Shown here in pieces: positions 18,648 to 27,848 of a stretch of 64,000 nt of DNA. Where the stretch lies: the NCBI GenBank assembly GCA_022493055.1, contig CP092781.1:558001-622000 (forward strand), given 5' to 3'. How positions within the stretch are numbered: the first letter of the stretch is position 1; the number at the start of each line of letters is the position of its first letter. The translations under genes were made by a program, and so were the position numbers. Under the pieces are notes generated by a model that saw nothing but the letters and a program-made list of their open reading frames with translations, ran no database searches and was not told the origin of the DNA. This DNA is from Staphylococcus roterodami. GTDB taxonomy: Bacteria > Bacillota > Bacilli > Staphylococcales > Staphylococcaceae.

Positions 18648-20550
18648 GTTTATTAATATCCTTTTGTTTTTTCAATCGATCAAGAATATGTTTTGTTTGT
18701 GAATTGCGTTTAAATGTCGGCTCATTTGTATGTGAACGTGGTTGATAGGGATTATTTTCTCCAGTCTGTATATGACGTTTTTCAATATCTTTATCATAAG
18801 AAGATTGAACATCTTGATTAAACGATTGACTGCGTCTTGACAATTCTTTTGGCGGTTGAGATAAATAAGTAGGGCTAAATGATTCTGTTTGCAGGTTACG
18901 TTTAATTTCTTTTTTATGTTTTACATCACGATACATACCATCATCTTGTGCGATTCGTTTAGATTTAGTATAACCTGATGGTTTTGAATAAGATGGTTTC
19001 GAATAACTAACTACACCTACATTAGGAGCGCCATGCATCTCTTCTTGTTGATTACGTCGCTTAATTTCTTTCGGATTATTCATTGAAATAGGCGTATCTG
19101 GTTGTTGATTTCGCTTTGGATTATTATCATTGTTATTTAACATCGGTGGTTCTGGATTATCAAGTTGATTTTTACGTTTATTCTTTTTATCTTCCGCTTG
19201 TGCTTGACGACGTTTATTAAATTCATCTTGTCCTTTACGTATTACCTCTGCACCTAATTTTTGAGGTGATAAACTTAAATTACCACGTGTCACAAAATCA
19301 ATGATTTCACTACGCTTTTTATACAAAACAAATAAAATAATCATTAGGAATATCACATTTAAAAAATAAGCTTGTTGGCTTTCTGGTTTCACAAATGCAT
19401 TCGCGATATCAATTGAGAAACCAATCACCACAAATAAAAATGTCATACAGGCACTTAAAATAATATACCCTAATGTACGTGCTAATGCTTTGAATACTGA
19501 TATTTCAAAACCAGGGATAAAACTAATAAGCCAACTAAACACTAAAAATAAGAATAAAATGAGCGCAAAAGCTGAAAAGATAACTTTCGCAAAACTAATC
19601 GATAAAAATATAATAGATAAAGCTATCGTAATAATCAATGTAAACATCGCAATACCTAGTTGCCCAAATACATGGGTTTGTTTCATTGAGGTATTATCAT
19701 ATTTTTTAACCTCATCACCAACTTTTCTTTCAACTTCTTTTTCTGTCTTTTCATCTTTCACTTTGATATTTAAAATATCATCAATACGATTTTTACCTTT
19801 TTGCTTAATTTTCTCCTCGTTAACTGTGCCATAATTCATAATCAGATAAGGCTTATATAACGCCATATCAAAATATTGATTACGTATCTTGTTAATGCCT
19901 GAATTTTCATTTACATAATCAATATCACCATTAATAGAACTTGTACTATTCATAATGACATTATTTAACCCTTTACCAACATTATTTGTACCTTTAATCA
20001 CGAAGCTCGCATTGGCAAGCACACCCACACCAAAACCAATTAAACAAAAGATTAAAAACCCACGTTTTAACGCTTCATGCATATTACCTTTAACTGAAAA
20101 GATAATAAATGCATTTAAACAAATCACAATAAACAACGTCATCACAATATTACTTAACAATTTTTGATAAATATCACCGACAAATTGACCGACTTTATCC
20201 GCAAAATCGTTTAATACATCAAGCTGATATAAATTTTCTATCGCATAATCAGTAATACTTACAATCAACTTGTCAATTTCAAAAAAGAAATTTGTTACAT
20301 TATTAACTGTTTCTGCGACCTCATCTTTACCAAATGGATTCCAATCTTCATCTTTTTGAAACCATACACGATAACGTTCTAAATCTATATCACCATCAGC
20401 TTTATCATCTACTTTATACTTTTCAATCTTCGCATCAACGGCATTCGTTGGTTTTCCTACTGGATTAGCGACGGCATCAGCCGTTGCCCCTGTTATTAAA
20501 AACAAAGGCAAAATTAAAAAGCATAAAAGATATAAACTTTTACGCTTCAT
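18637..20550 (-). CDS. ConG/TrbL-like polytopic membrane protein of the mating channel
   Basis: The 637-residue product starts with a signal-like segment (KRKSLYLLCFLILPLFL). A periplasm-type acidic region, about seven membrane segments between residues 130 and 415, and a long hydrophilic tail follow. This layout fits the VirB6/TrbL-like channel proteins YddG (ConG) of ICEBs1 and Orf15 of Tn916. The tail is rich in N, Q, K and R and repeats a KRxxQ-type motif several times (KRNQQ, KRRNQQ, KRNLQT, RRSQS, KRHIQT, KRNSQT). The start follows AGGAGTGATTAA. It acts in the conjugative channel by family analogy. Confidence 0.8.
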   Translation of the reverse strand: MKRKSLYLLCFLILPLFLITGATADAVANPVGKPTNAVDAKIEKYKVDDKADGDIDLERYRVWFQKDEDWNPFGKDEVAETVNNVTNFFFEIDKLIVSITDYAIENLYQLDVLNDFADKVGQFVGDIYQKLLSNIVMTLFIVICLNAFIIFSVKGNMHEALKRGFLIFCLIGFGVGVLANASFVIKGTNNVGKGLNNVIMNSTSSINGDIDYVNENSGINKIRNQYFDMALYKPYLIMNYGTVNEEKIKQKGKNRIDDILNIKVKDEKTEKEVERKVGDEVKKYDNTSMKQTHVFGQLGIAMFTLIITIALSIIFLSISFAKVIFSAFALILFLFLVFSWLISFIPGFEISVFKALARTLGYIILSACMTFLFVVIGFSIDIANAFVKPESQQAYFLNVIFLMIILFVLYKKRSEIIDFVTRGNLSLSPQKLGAEVIRKGQDEFNKRRQAQAEDKKNKRKNQLDNPEPPMLNNNDNNPKRNQQPDTPISMNNPKEIKRRNQQEEMHGAPNVGVVSYSKPSYSKPSGYTKSKRIAQDDGMYRDVKHKKEIKRNLQTESFSPTYLSQPPKELSRRSQSFNQDVQSSYDKDIEKRHIQTGENNPYQPRSHTNEPTFKRNSQTKHILDRLKKQKDINKHGK

Positions 20551-20565
20551 TTAATCACTCCTTAT

Positions 20566-20850
20566 TTAATTTTTAACTACAATTTCATCACCATATAATT
20601 GAAACTTAGTACCTAATTTTATGCCATAAGTACAAAACCAAACTTTTTCTGATATACAAACACTTTTCATAGTTTTAAAAGAAATATCTTTTTTAGTTCT
20701 ATATTCAAACGTAAACATAAAATCACAAGAAAGCAATGTGTAAACACGTTCCTTATTGGATATTATGTCTTTTTTTAACATTTTTAAATGGTTACCAACT
20801 AACGCATTACTCTGAAAAACACCTGTCTTTGCTTTTTTTATGTATAACAT
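20566..20850 (-). CDS. Hypothetical ICE protein, 94 residues
   Basis: I do not recognise this gene. It encodes 94 residues with a basic N-terminal third, two cysteine-containing segments (LLSCDFMF, SVCISEKVWFC) and a beta-rich end (GIKLGTKFQLYGDEIVV). There is no signal peptide or membrane segment. A clean ribosome site (AAAGGAG, 9 bases upstream) and its position between two operon genes on the same strand support it being real. It could belong to the element's accessory set. Confidence 0.65.
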   Translation of the reverse strand: MLYIKKAKTGVFQSNALVGNHLKMLKKDIISNKERVYTLLSCDFMFTFEYRTKKDISFKTMKSVCISEKVWFCTYGIKLGTKFQLYGDEIVVKN

Positions 20851-20897
20851 TATTTAACTCCTTTTTATTTTGGTTATACATAAAAAACAATTAATAA

Positions 20898-21131
20898 TCA
20901 ATTATTAGCTCTTATTTCCCCTTTAAATACGTAACTGGCATCATTTATTTCTAAGTCATTCAATACAACTTTTTCTAAAGGCTTTAAATCTAAATTTTGT
21001 TTTGATAAAACAATAATTTCTGAACCTAAATCAACCGAAGCTAATCGATAAGCATAACAATCAAAATCTCGTCTCACATCGTCTTTACGTAAAAAATAGA
21101 AATCTCCATTCTCATTAAAATCAATTTTCAT
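20898..21131 (-). CDS. Short DUF961-like protein, 77 residues
   Basis: This small soluble protein resembles the core of the DUF961 (YdcP/HelP) proteins encoded at 29406 and 29784. Shared points are a short N-terminal GDFYFL strand, YAYRLASVDLGSEIIV (compare YAYKLAS-GQGEQVTV at 29406) and an ending that alternates strands. DUF961 proteins of ICEBs1-like elements help the relaxase and helicase in DNA processing. Relationship is by eye and moderate. The ribosome site AAGGAG precedes the ATG by 10 bases. Confidence 0.6.
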   Translation of the reverse strand: MKIDFNENGDFYFLRKDDVRRDFDCYAYRLASVDLGSEIIVLSKQNLDLKPLEKVVLNDLEINDASYVFKGEIRANN

Positions 21132-21149
21132 TACATGCTCACTCCTTAT

Positions 21150-21317
21150 TTAAATTTTTTCAATTTGACACTGTACTTTAATTAATTGTTTCACTTCATC
21201 GGGACGTAACGTTTTATCTTCCTTAATCGCTAAATCTAAAGCTATTAAAATAACATTTTTCATTCCAATTTCCTTAGCTAACTCACTTAATAATTTCTCT
21301 ATTTGTTCTTTATTCAT
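21150..21317 (-). CDS. Small hypothetical ICE protein, 55 residues
   Basis: This gene begins MNKEQIEKLLSELAKEIG and ends KVQCQIEKI. The product is predicted mainly helical, soluble and amphipathic. It has a strong ribosome site (AAGGAG, 8 bases before the ATG) and is tightly packed: 5 bases after the stop of the FtsK-like gene and 18 bases before the start of the 77-residue gene. No function can be assigned. Confidence 0.7.
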   Translation of the reverse strand: MNKEQIEKLLSELAKEIGMKNVILIALDLAIKEDKTLRPDEVKQLIKVQCQIEKI

Positions 21318-21322
21318 TTTTT

Positions 21323-22681
21323 CTACTCCTTATTTAATATTTGCTTCACATCTTCCACAAAATCATATTGTTCCATGAGAGGCGCATCAAATAAAATCGG
21401 TTCATTATATTGTCCAAGAATTGAGATATAACCGCGTCCAATATCTGATTCGTGAATCGGTTGAAATGATTTATCTGTTTGACCAAAGGTCATACGATAA
21501 CCATCAGCTGACAAATTACCCATTGATACACGTAAACCTAATTGATCGCGCACATTACCTTTAATCACATCTGCATCAGGTCGCTGTGCTGTTAAAAACA
21601 TAAACACACCAGCTTGGCGACCTTTCATAATGATGTTGATTAAATAATCATTCATTTCTTGAAGTTCTTTTTTATCTAAAGTAGACGTGAACGCTGTCAC
21701 TTCATCAAAAATCACAAAATAGGGTGGTAAATCAAAGTTTCTAAAATTACTGCCTAATTGATATTGTTTGCTTTCACTCATCATTCTAAAGCGATGTTCC
21801 ATTTCTTCATTAGCTTCTCTTAATTGTTTAAAAATTTGACCTTTCGTATCCGCCACTTTTTCAGCACCTATCACATTTTTCATAAATGATAAATCAGATA
21901 CTTTCGGATCTAATAACCGTACTTCTGCATCACGCTTAAATAATTCTCTAATCATATAAAATAAAAAGTACGTTTTACCGCCACCGGTCACACCAGTAAT
22001 TAAAGCATGTGGTGCTTTCACAAAATCCCAAAGAATTTGATGTGTAATATAAATCTTCGTATCATAATAGGTTGTTTCTGATGCTTCTGTACCTTCCATA
22101 ACGATACGTTTTTTATATTTAAGAGGCATAAACTCATATCTCAAATAACGCCCAATATGACGCTTCTCAACAAGCTCACAATTAAACATGGGTTCAATGA
22201 TAGATTCTAATTCTAAATAATCATCTTGAAAACGTGAACCATCTTTTTTTACATGTATCACAAATGTTTTACGTCTACGTTTATAAAACAATGTTGGATA
22301 ATAATCATATTCTGTTTTCTTATAATCAATATCTAAATATTCTGTTGTTTTCTTAATCACTGTACGATTATGAAATCCTTGTGTTTCAATCATTTCAGCC
22401 AAATCTTTTTCACGAAATCTTAAAATCAATTGTGAAGATAACTTTGCGATAATAAAAATAACTAATGTACCAATCGCAAGATATAAAAAATGTGGTTTAA
22501 AGTACTGATAGACTTCAACCACATTTAAAGCTTTTTGTTGACTAATATAACCTTGCCATAACATTAATATTCGATAGGATAAAAAGATAAATGCGAACAC
22601 ACCCGCAAAAATAAAATCAATATGTTTAAAATACGGTTGAATACGCACACCTTTAAATAAAGCAATCTCATTCATTGCCAT
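21323..22681 (-). CDS. FtsK/SpoIIIE-type coupling ATPase (ConQ/YdcQ-like)
   Basis: This 452-residue protein has two N-terminal membrane segments (about 27-45 and 70-90). The ATPase domain has Walker A GVTGGGKTYFL, Walker B YFVIFDEVTAF and a later TAQRPDADVIKG motif, as in the coupling proteins YdcQ (ConQ) of ICEBs1 and Orf21 of Tn916. Coupling proteins link the relaxase-DNA complex to the secretion channel. In ICEBs1 the gene lies beside nicK; here it sits downstream of the VirB4-like gene, so gene order is rearranged. The start follows AAGGAGTGATTCA. Confidence 0.87.
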   Translation of the reverse strand: MAMNEIALFKGVRIQPYFKHIDFIFAGVFAFIFLSYRILMLWQGYISQQKALNVVEVYQYFKPHFLYLAIGTLVIFIIAKLSSQLILRFREKDLAEMIETQGFHNRTVIKKTTEYLDIDYKKTEYDYYPTLFYKRRRKTFVIHVKKDGSRFQDDYLELESIIEPMFNCELVEKRHIGRYLRYEFMPLKYKKRIVMEGTEASETTYYDTKIYITHQILWDFVKAPHALITGVTGGGKTYFLFYMIRELFKRDAEVRLLDPKVSDLSFMKNVIGAEKVADTKGQIFKQLREANEEMEHRFRMMSESKQYQLGSNFRNFDLPPYFVIFDEVTAFTSTLDKKELQEMNDYLINIIMKGRQAGVFMFLTAQRPDADVIKGNVRDQLGLRVSMGNLSADGYRMTFGQTDKSFQPIHESDIGRGYISILGQYNEPILFDAPLMEQYDFVEDVKQILNKE

Positions 22682-22763
22682 TGAATCACTCCTTTACTAC
22701 CTTTATTTTTTATATTTTATCGATCTGTGATTAACAAATTATATAAAATAATATATAATTCTA

Positions 22764-22889
22764 TTATTCTTTATTGTTAATAATCTTAGTTATTTCTTTT
22801 GAATGTCGTTCATTTTCTAATCTGCATAATTTTTCTAATCTCATAACACTTAAAATCAAAATCATTGCCATAATAAAAATCATAAACAT
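22764..22889 (-). CDS. Tiny membrane peptide, 41 residues
   Basis: The peptide starts MFMIFIMAMILILSVMRL and continues with a charged, polar end. One membrane segment fills residues 1-16. A strong ribosome site (AGGGGGT) lies 10 bases before the ATG. The size and layout resemble holin-like or type I toxin peptides of Firmicutes, but they also fit a small conjugation accessory protein. It is on the strand of the conjugation operon and diverges from the plus-strand gene at 22907 with only 17 bases between the starts. Confidence 0.5.
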   Translation of the reverse strand: MFMIFIMAMILILSVMRLEKLCRLENERHSKEITKIINNKE

Positions 22890-22906
22890 AGAGAGGACAC
22901 CCCCTG

Positions 22907-23383
22907 ATGATAAAATTTAATTTAAACTGGTTAAATATCGGAACACCTCTATTTTTATTTACTTACATCAACTTAACCGTATTTATCGTTAATATATTCC
23001 AGCCTAATATTTTAAATAATATCAATAAATTAATAAATATTATCACTAATAACCATATATCTAAAATAAGTGAAAATATAACTTATGATATACTTCTAAA
23101 TTTATATTGGTTCTATTTCTATCTAATAGGTGTATGTCTGGCATTATTTCTAATTGCTGGTATATTAGCTCAATTTAACACCATCAACCCACTTCGTTTA
23201 GGGCATATACTAGGATGGTTTATAAGCTTATTAGTACATCAATTTAATATAATGTTAATAGTCATAATGATAAACCACAGTATGTTCTCAGAATTCAATT
23301 ATATAAATATTACATTCTTTCTACTGTTTACTTATATTTATCTGGGGAGCTACAATTCCTCAAAAGATTGTTCTGACGCATAG
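22907..23383 (+). CDS. Polytopic membrane protein facing against the operon, 158 residues
   Basis: This is the only plausible plus-strand gene inside the element. The product is very hydrophobic, with about four membrane segments (LFLFTYINLTVFIVNIF, WFYFYLIGVCLALFLI, the LGHILGWFISLL region and FFLLFTYIYLG). I do not recognise a family. GAGAGG lies 10 bases before the ATG. The alternative, that it is a chance frame, is weakened because the minus strand has no other gene of size in this 470-base gap. Possible roles include exclusion or immunity, which is speculation. Its tail overlaps the minus-strand gene at 23328-23501. Confidence 0.45.
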   Translation: MIKFNLNWLNIGTPLFLFTYINLTVFIVNIFQPNILNNINKLINIITNNHISKISENITYDILLNLYWFYFYLIGVCLALFLIAGILAQFNTINPLRLGHILGWFISLLVHQFNIMLIVIMINHSMFSEFNYINITFFLLFTYIYLGSYNSSKDCSDA

Positions 23384-23501
23384 ATTCTTCTTTTTGTAAA
23401 TGTTTTTGTTTTAAAACCATACAAAAACCATATGGTATCACACCATAACAAACAATAAATGCAAAAACTATACTAAACAATTCTTCGATCAATCCATTCA
23501 T
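23328..23501 (-). CDS. Small membrane protein, 57 residues
   Basis: The peptide begins MNGLIEELFSIVFAFIVC and has one membrane segment (about residues 7-30), then a polar tail with KQKHLQKEES. GAGGTG lies 5 bases before the ATG. It is 50 bases past the stop of the VirB4-like gene, on the operon strand. The 3' part overlaps the end of the opposing 158-residue frame by 56 bases. Such small membrane proteins are common in Gram-positive conjugation operons. Function unknown. Confidence 0.55.
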   Translation of the reverse strand: MNGLIEELFSIVFAFIVCYGVIPYGFCMVLKQKHLQKEESMRQNNLLRNCSSPDKYK

Positions 23502-23551
23502 TTTAACACCTCACATTAGGAATATACTGAAATAAGGTATATTCCTATATA

Positions 23552-26047
23552 TTAAATCGCAAATTTCTCTTCTGCTTTTGAACTTGCTGAATCTTCTTGT
23601 GTTCTAAATGCTTCCGTCATTTCTTCAAAAGGACAATGTACGACCATTTTGCCCACACGTCCGTAGAAATCACTGAAAATACATTGACCTTTCTTCAAAT
23701 CTTTCAACATTTCCATATTTTCGGGACTTTCTTTTGAATATTCTAAACCAAGCGATTTTAAAATATCCTCTCGTTCATCTTTTTCATCAAATGCGAAATG
23801 ACAACCAAAGTTACCGCCGTCTTCATCGGCTTTATCTTTAACAGATTGGGTAATAAAAACTAGCGAATTATTTTCAGATCGACCCATACGTTTAATACCT
23901 TTAGCTACTTTTTTACCTTGTCGTGAGGCACTAAATGCCCAACCTTCATCAATAAAGAGTGTGGTTTGTATCTGTCTACGTGAACCGAATTTCTGTAAAA
24001 ATTTACCGATTAAAAGCATTAAAGTAATCCCATTTTTCTCACCAGTTGAATAACCCGATGGGTCATCACCAGCCTTCGGCATATCTAAACCTTGAACTTG
24101 TAATATCGTTGCTTTTTCTTGAATATTCAAAGCCGGATTACTACCATCACTAAACACAAGTTTTAATATATTATTTTGTGTTTTTTCAAAAAGTAAATCA
24201 CCAGCTTGACTTACATGTTCATCTTCATCATTTTGAAGCTTTTTAATTACATCTAATGACCCAACTTGTTGACCTTTTTCACGTTCCTCAACTGTTTCAG
24301 TAATAGCCCTATAAATTGCTGTTTCAACACGATGTTCATTTTCAAAGGATTTAATTTCATCAAATACTGATTTCAACATTTCATTAGCTTCAATACCATC
24401 AAGAAAAACAATCGGGTCTAAACAACCATAATTACTAGGCTTTTTATAATCCAATGTCACATACTTAAATGTTTTTAAATGATTAACAAATAGGGGATAT
24501 TTACGTTGCATGTCTTCACTTTCTGTAATTTTATTAAACCAATCTGCAAATTCACTTTTCGGGTCCCAATAAATCATTTGACCTTTAAAGAATGATGTAT
24601 ATATCCAAAGTAACTTAGCTAAAAATGATTTACCTTTACCTGTTTGACCTGTGATTAATACGTGTGGGCTATCACTGACTGCTCCTGATATACCTTTGGC
24701 TGCTAATAATAAACTAAATAAAATAATATCTCTTGAACTTGCAACAGCTTCCTCACGTGAAACAGAACGTATAAACTTATCAATACGTCCGATATAAAAA
24801 CCAGTTTTTGTACCTAAACTTTGCGACACGCCAAATAAATTTTCTGCAATCCCAGTTGCTGTCGTGCGTTGCACCCAATATTTATTAATAAACAATGGAT
24901 TTCCATGTAAAATTTGATAATAAAGTTGTAATTGGTCAGCTAATGGATTAACCGCATAAATATTTGTTTCTTTCAAACGTTTAATTAAACGTTTCGCTTT
25001 ACGCTTACAATCTTTTAAATCATCACTCTTAATCACAAATGAACAAGACCATTCCATAAATACACCTGAACCTGTCACTTCTTTTTCCATTTGTTCTAAT
25101 ACGAATAAATTATCTTGAATATCTTCAGATGCATTATCACCAGCTGATTGTTTTTCTCTTGCTTGTGCTTTATGATTAATTTTTGCACGATCAAATTTCT
25201 TTTTTACTTTATCATTCTCAACAATTTTTGCTTTTACATGACATTCCACAGGGAACGGCATATTTTGTGCTTTTTCATAAATATGTGTAAATTCCATATC
25301 AAGTGGAAAGTCGTCAACAACAATTGTTGTTGTATAGAATGTTTCATTTTCATTTGTCACTTTCAATACACGCATATTTGTAGGGTCAATCACCACATTA
25401 CATACATCTGTTACGGCACGTCTTGATGATTCCTCTTGTACATCATGCGTCGCATTTGAAATAAATGGCTTACGCACGATATAAGCAAGCTCATTTTCAG
25501 TTAAGCGTTCACCCTCAATACTTAAAAAACTATCCGCAAGTTCTCGTTCAAACACTTCATAACGACTTAATACTTTTTCATCTAATGAAACATTAAAACC
25601 AAAATTCGAAATCATTCGTTCCGCTGTATCTGATAATGTACTCTTAAGCATTTCTTTAATCGAAATCGCATCATCACTTAATTCTCGAAGTTTCACACCC
25701 ATGACAAACGAGTTACGTGTAATCATTTGTAATTCTTGTTCTAACACATCAATCGTTTCTTGGGCATAATAATTAGCCACATCAAACGCTGAATCATCAA
25801 AGTCTTGACTAATTTCTTTAAATTTATTACGTAAATCTAAATCATGCTCATACATTTCAAAATGAAAATCCTGATAACCTTTAATCGATTCAAGAAAATA
25901 TTTCATACGTTTTTTTGAAGCTTCTTTTTTATCGTAATTGGCTGTTGAAATAGATTCAGAACGAATACGATAATACGCCCAAACTTCACCGCTTTTCGTT
26001 AATAACAAATTATTTTTCATCCCTGCATAGGGGGCTTTTAACTCCAT
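23552..26047 (-). CDS. VirB4-like conjugation ATPase (ConE)
   Basis: This 831-residue protein is the motor ATPase of the mating apparatus, homologous in layout to ConE (YddE) of ICEBs1 and Orf16 of Tn916. The N-terminal half is the TraC/VirB4-type domain beginning MELKAPYAGMKNNLLLTKSG. The C-terminal half has Walker A GQTGKGKSFLAKLLW, Walker B LFIDEGWAF and a following GRSENNSLVFITQSV segment. No membrane segments are seen, so it is a peripheral cytoplasmic protein. The start follows GGAGGGATGAC, and it lies 34 bases after the TcpE-like gene. Confidence 0.9.
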   Translation of the reverse strand: MELKAPYAGMKNNLLLTKSGEVWAYYRIRSESISTANYDKKEASKKRMKYFLESIKGYQDFHFEMYEHDLDLRNKFKEISQDFDDSAFDVANYYAQETIDVLEQELQMITRNSFVMGVKLRELSDDAISIKEMLKSTLSDTAERMISNFGFNVSLDEKVLSRYEVFERELADSFLSIEGERLTENELAYIVRKPFISNATHDVQEESSRRAVTDVCNVVIDPTNMRVLKVTNENETFYTTTIVVDDFPLDMEFTHIYEKAQNMPFPVECHVKAKIVENDKVKKKFDRAKINHKAQAREKQSAGDNASEDIQDNLFVLEQMEKEVTGSGVFMEWSCSFVIKSDDLKDCKRKAKRLIKRLKETNIYAVNPLADQLQLYYQILHGNPLFINKYWVQRTTATGIAENLFGVSQSLGTKTGFYIGRIDKFIRSVSREEAVASSRDIILFSLLLAAKGISGAVSDSPHVLITGQTGKGKSFLAKLLWIYTSFFKGQMIYWDPKSEFADWFNKITESEDMQRKYPLFVNHLKTFKYVTLDYKKPSNYGCLDPIVFLDGIEANEMLKSVFDEIKSFENEHRVETAIYRAITETVEEREKGQQVGSLDVIKKLQNDEDEHVSQAGDLLFEKTQNNILKLVFSDGSNPALNIQEKATILQVQGLDMPKAGDDPSGYSTGEKNGITLMLLIGKFLQKFGSRRQIQTTLFIDEGWAFSASRQGKKVAKGIKRMGRSENNSLVFITQSVKDKADEDGGNFGCHFAFDEKDEREDILKSLGLEYSKESPENMEMLKDLKKGQCIFSDFYGRVGKMVVHCPFEEMTEAFRTQEDSASSKAEEKFAI

Positions 26048-26081
26048 GTCATCCCTCCATTAAAAATAGCCCCGTTAGGGA

Positions 26082-26471
26082 CTATTTCAATTTAATTATT
26101 TTCTTGTCATGATATTTCACTTCTTCATCATATGCATAATGTACATTGCGCATTTGAATGTTAAACACATACATCATAAAATCCCAAAGAAAGAATATCA
26201 GTTTCTTACCATCTTGTTTTAATTTTACTAATTGCTTCGTCATATAATAGGGGAGTACTGTAAAATAAATAATCGTTAAACCTGGTACTAAAGACGTTAA
26301 TGTATTAAATCCAGCCTTAAGATATAATAATATTAAAATCAATTCAATCACAAACAACGTACCGACCCAGTCTAAACGAATACCTTTTGACCACCGGTAA
26401 CTTCCTGTAAATTCATACATCACAATCGGCTGTTCAAATGTTCGTTTCAAATTGTAAGCTTTTTTATCCAT
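26082..26471 (-). CDS. TcpE/ConD-like membrane protein
   Basis: This 129-residue protein has the TcpE family layout: an N-terminal YEFTGSYRWSKGIRLDW segment, two membrane helices (about 38-55 and 58-78) and a conserved FNIQMRNVHY near the C terminus. TcpE/ConD proteins are core parts of Gram-positive mating channels and help localise the VirB4-like ATPase. I use ATG 26471 because GGGAG lies 9 bases upstream; longer in-frame starts overlap the previous gene and lack a site. Confidence 0.82.
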   Translation of the reverse strand: MDKKAYNLKRTFEQPIVMYEFTGSYRWSKGIRLDWVGTLFVIELILILLYLKAGFNTLTSLVPGLTIIYFTVLPYYMTKQLVKLKQDGKKLIFFLWDFMMYVFNIQMRNVHYAYDEEVKYHDKKIIKLK

Positions 26472-26476
26472 ATCGA

Positions 26477-26737
26477 TCAGCTCCCAAAAATCAACTTCCA
26501 AAGCCCTGATACTGAATTAAACACTGTTTCAGGACCTTTGGAAATCAAGAACATCAAACCACCAATCACAAACAATGCAAGCATATGCCCATATTTACCC
26601 GTTGCCCACTTAACACAACCAATCACCAATACAATAATACCAATTGCGGTACCAACTTCTTTATTAACCCATTGACCAAGTGGATTAATAGAAGGTGCAT
26701 CACCTAGTACCAGCATTAAATTAAATAAATGTTCCAT
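26477..26737 (-). CDS. ConC/TcpD-like small membrane protein
   Basis: This 86-residue protein has two membrane segments (about 28-46 and 52-70). It has the pattern NPLGQWVNKEVGTAIGIIVL typical of the small channel proteins between TcpC and TcpE in ICEBs1/Tn916-like modules. The start at 26737 is 8 bases after GGAGG; the longer reading to 26752 would place the ribosome site inside the gene. It lies 4 bases after the stop of the ConB-like gene. Confidence 0.75.
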   Translation of the reverse strand: MEHLFNLMLVLGDAPSINPLGQWVNKEVGTAIGIIVLVIGCVKWATGKYGHMLALFVIGGLMFLISKGPETVFNSVSGLWKLIFGS

Positions 26738-26741
26738 CACT

Positions 26742-27848
26742 TTAACCTCCAATTGTTGTTGTTAATTTTTTAACATAATACTTACCATCTTTTTTTGTAA
26801 TATCTAAGGTGTAATGTTCTAAGTTTTCAAGTGGTGACCCTTTATCTTTCATTAAAACCTCTGCTTTAACAACATAATCGTCACCCTTAGGATAAATACG
26901 TAAATCACTGATTTTAGACACTTCACGTGTATCTTCTAACCCTTCGGGGTTATCCATTAAATAAGCCATATCATCCGATTTACTTTTACAATATTTATCA
27001 AAAAACTCTTCAACAAATGCTTTTAGTTTCGGATTATCTTCACGCTTTTCATTCTCCAAACTATCTTTAACAAGTGTTGCTTTTTTCAGTTGATTACTTG
27101 GAATCGTAGAAAAATGAGGATATTCAATCACCACGTACTTATTATTTTCACTTTTAATCGGAATGTTTAATAATGCTTTCTTAGTTTCTGTTCGTTCTTT
27201 TTCTTCTGTCTTTGTTTCATATTCATCCTTTTTATCTTTGTCCTTTTTATCCTTTTCCTTTTTAACTTTAACCTCCTTTTTCTCTGTAATTTTTAAATCG
27301 TAACTTACAATATACTGAATGATTGTTTGTTTATCTTTACGTTTAATATTAAAAAATTCTTTTTCATTCAGCTTACGCTCAACATTTTCAGTATTTTCTG
27401 TAGGTGTCTTATAATCAGAGGGATAAAAATCCGCTAACGCTTTTTGTCGCTCTTCTTTTGCCTTACCATCTTTAGGAATAGTCATATATGCATCAATATA
27501 CTTATCAGCATATAACTTTAAATTAGGATTATACTGAACTGTTTCAGCGTTATCTTCATATTTCTTTTGAATTTCTTGCGTTTTATTAACTGCTTCTTTA
27601 CTTTCGTTGTTCGCTTTAGAAGCTCTAATGAAAGAGGCAATCAACAAAATGGTTAACAACACTAAAATCATATAAAAAACAATCACAATCTTTTTTCTGT
27701 GATTGCGATACTTCGGTAATGATTTACGTTCTTCTTCTGGAACATCAAAACGCTTGCCTTTTTTTGAAAATCTTGATAATATCAACTTGTTGATGATATT
27801 CAAAAAAGCTTTACGTATATTACTTAGAAAAGCTTTGATAGGAATCAT
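26742..27848 (-). CDS. ConB/TcpC-like bitopic channel protein
   Basis: This 368-residue protein has a basic N terminus, a single membrane segment (about residues 53-72) and an extracytoplasmic domain with VirB8-like halves, as in TcpC and ConB. A lysine/glutamate-rich insertion near residues 200-225 is low-complexity (repeats of KKDKDKKD type). It overlaps the Rep/relaxase gene by 29 bases. The start is uncertain: AAAGGAG directly abuts the ATG at 27848, so a slightly later start may be used. Topology and context support the call. Confidence 0.78.
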   Translation of the reverse strand: MIPIKAFLSNIRKAFLNIINKLILSRFSKKGKRFDVPEEERKSLPKYRNHRKKIVIVFYMILVLLTILLIASFIRASKANNESKEAVNKTQEIQKKYEDNAETVQYNPNLKLYADKYIDAYMTIPKDGKAKEERQKALADFYPSDYKTPTENTENVERKLNEKEFFNIKRKDKQTIIQYIVSYDLKITEKKEVKVKKEKDKKDKDKKDEYETKTEEKERTETKKALLNIPIKSENNKYVVIEYPHFSTIPSNQLKKATLVKDSLENEKREDNPKLKAFVEEFFDKYCKSKSDDMAYLMDNPEGLEDTREVSKISDLRIYPKGDDYVVKAEVLMKDKGSPLENLEHYTLDITKKDGKYYVKKLTTTIGG

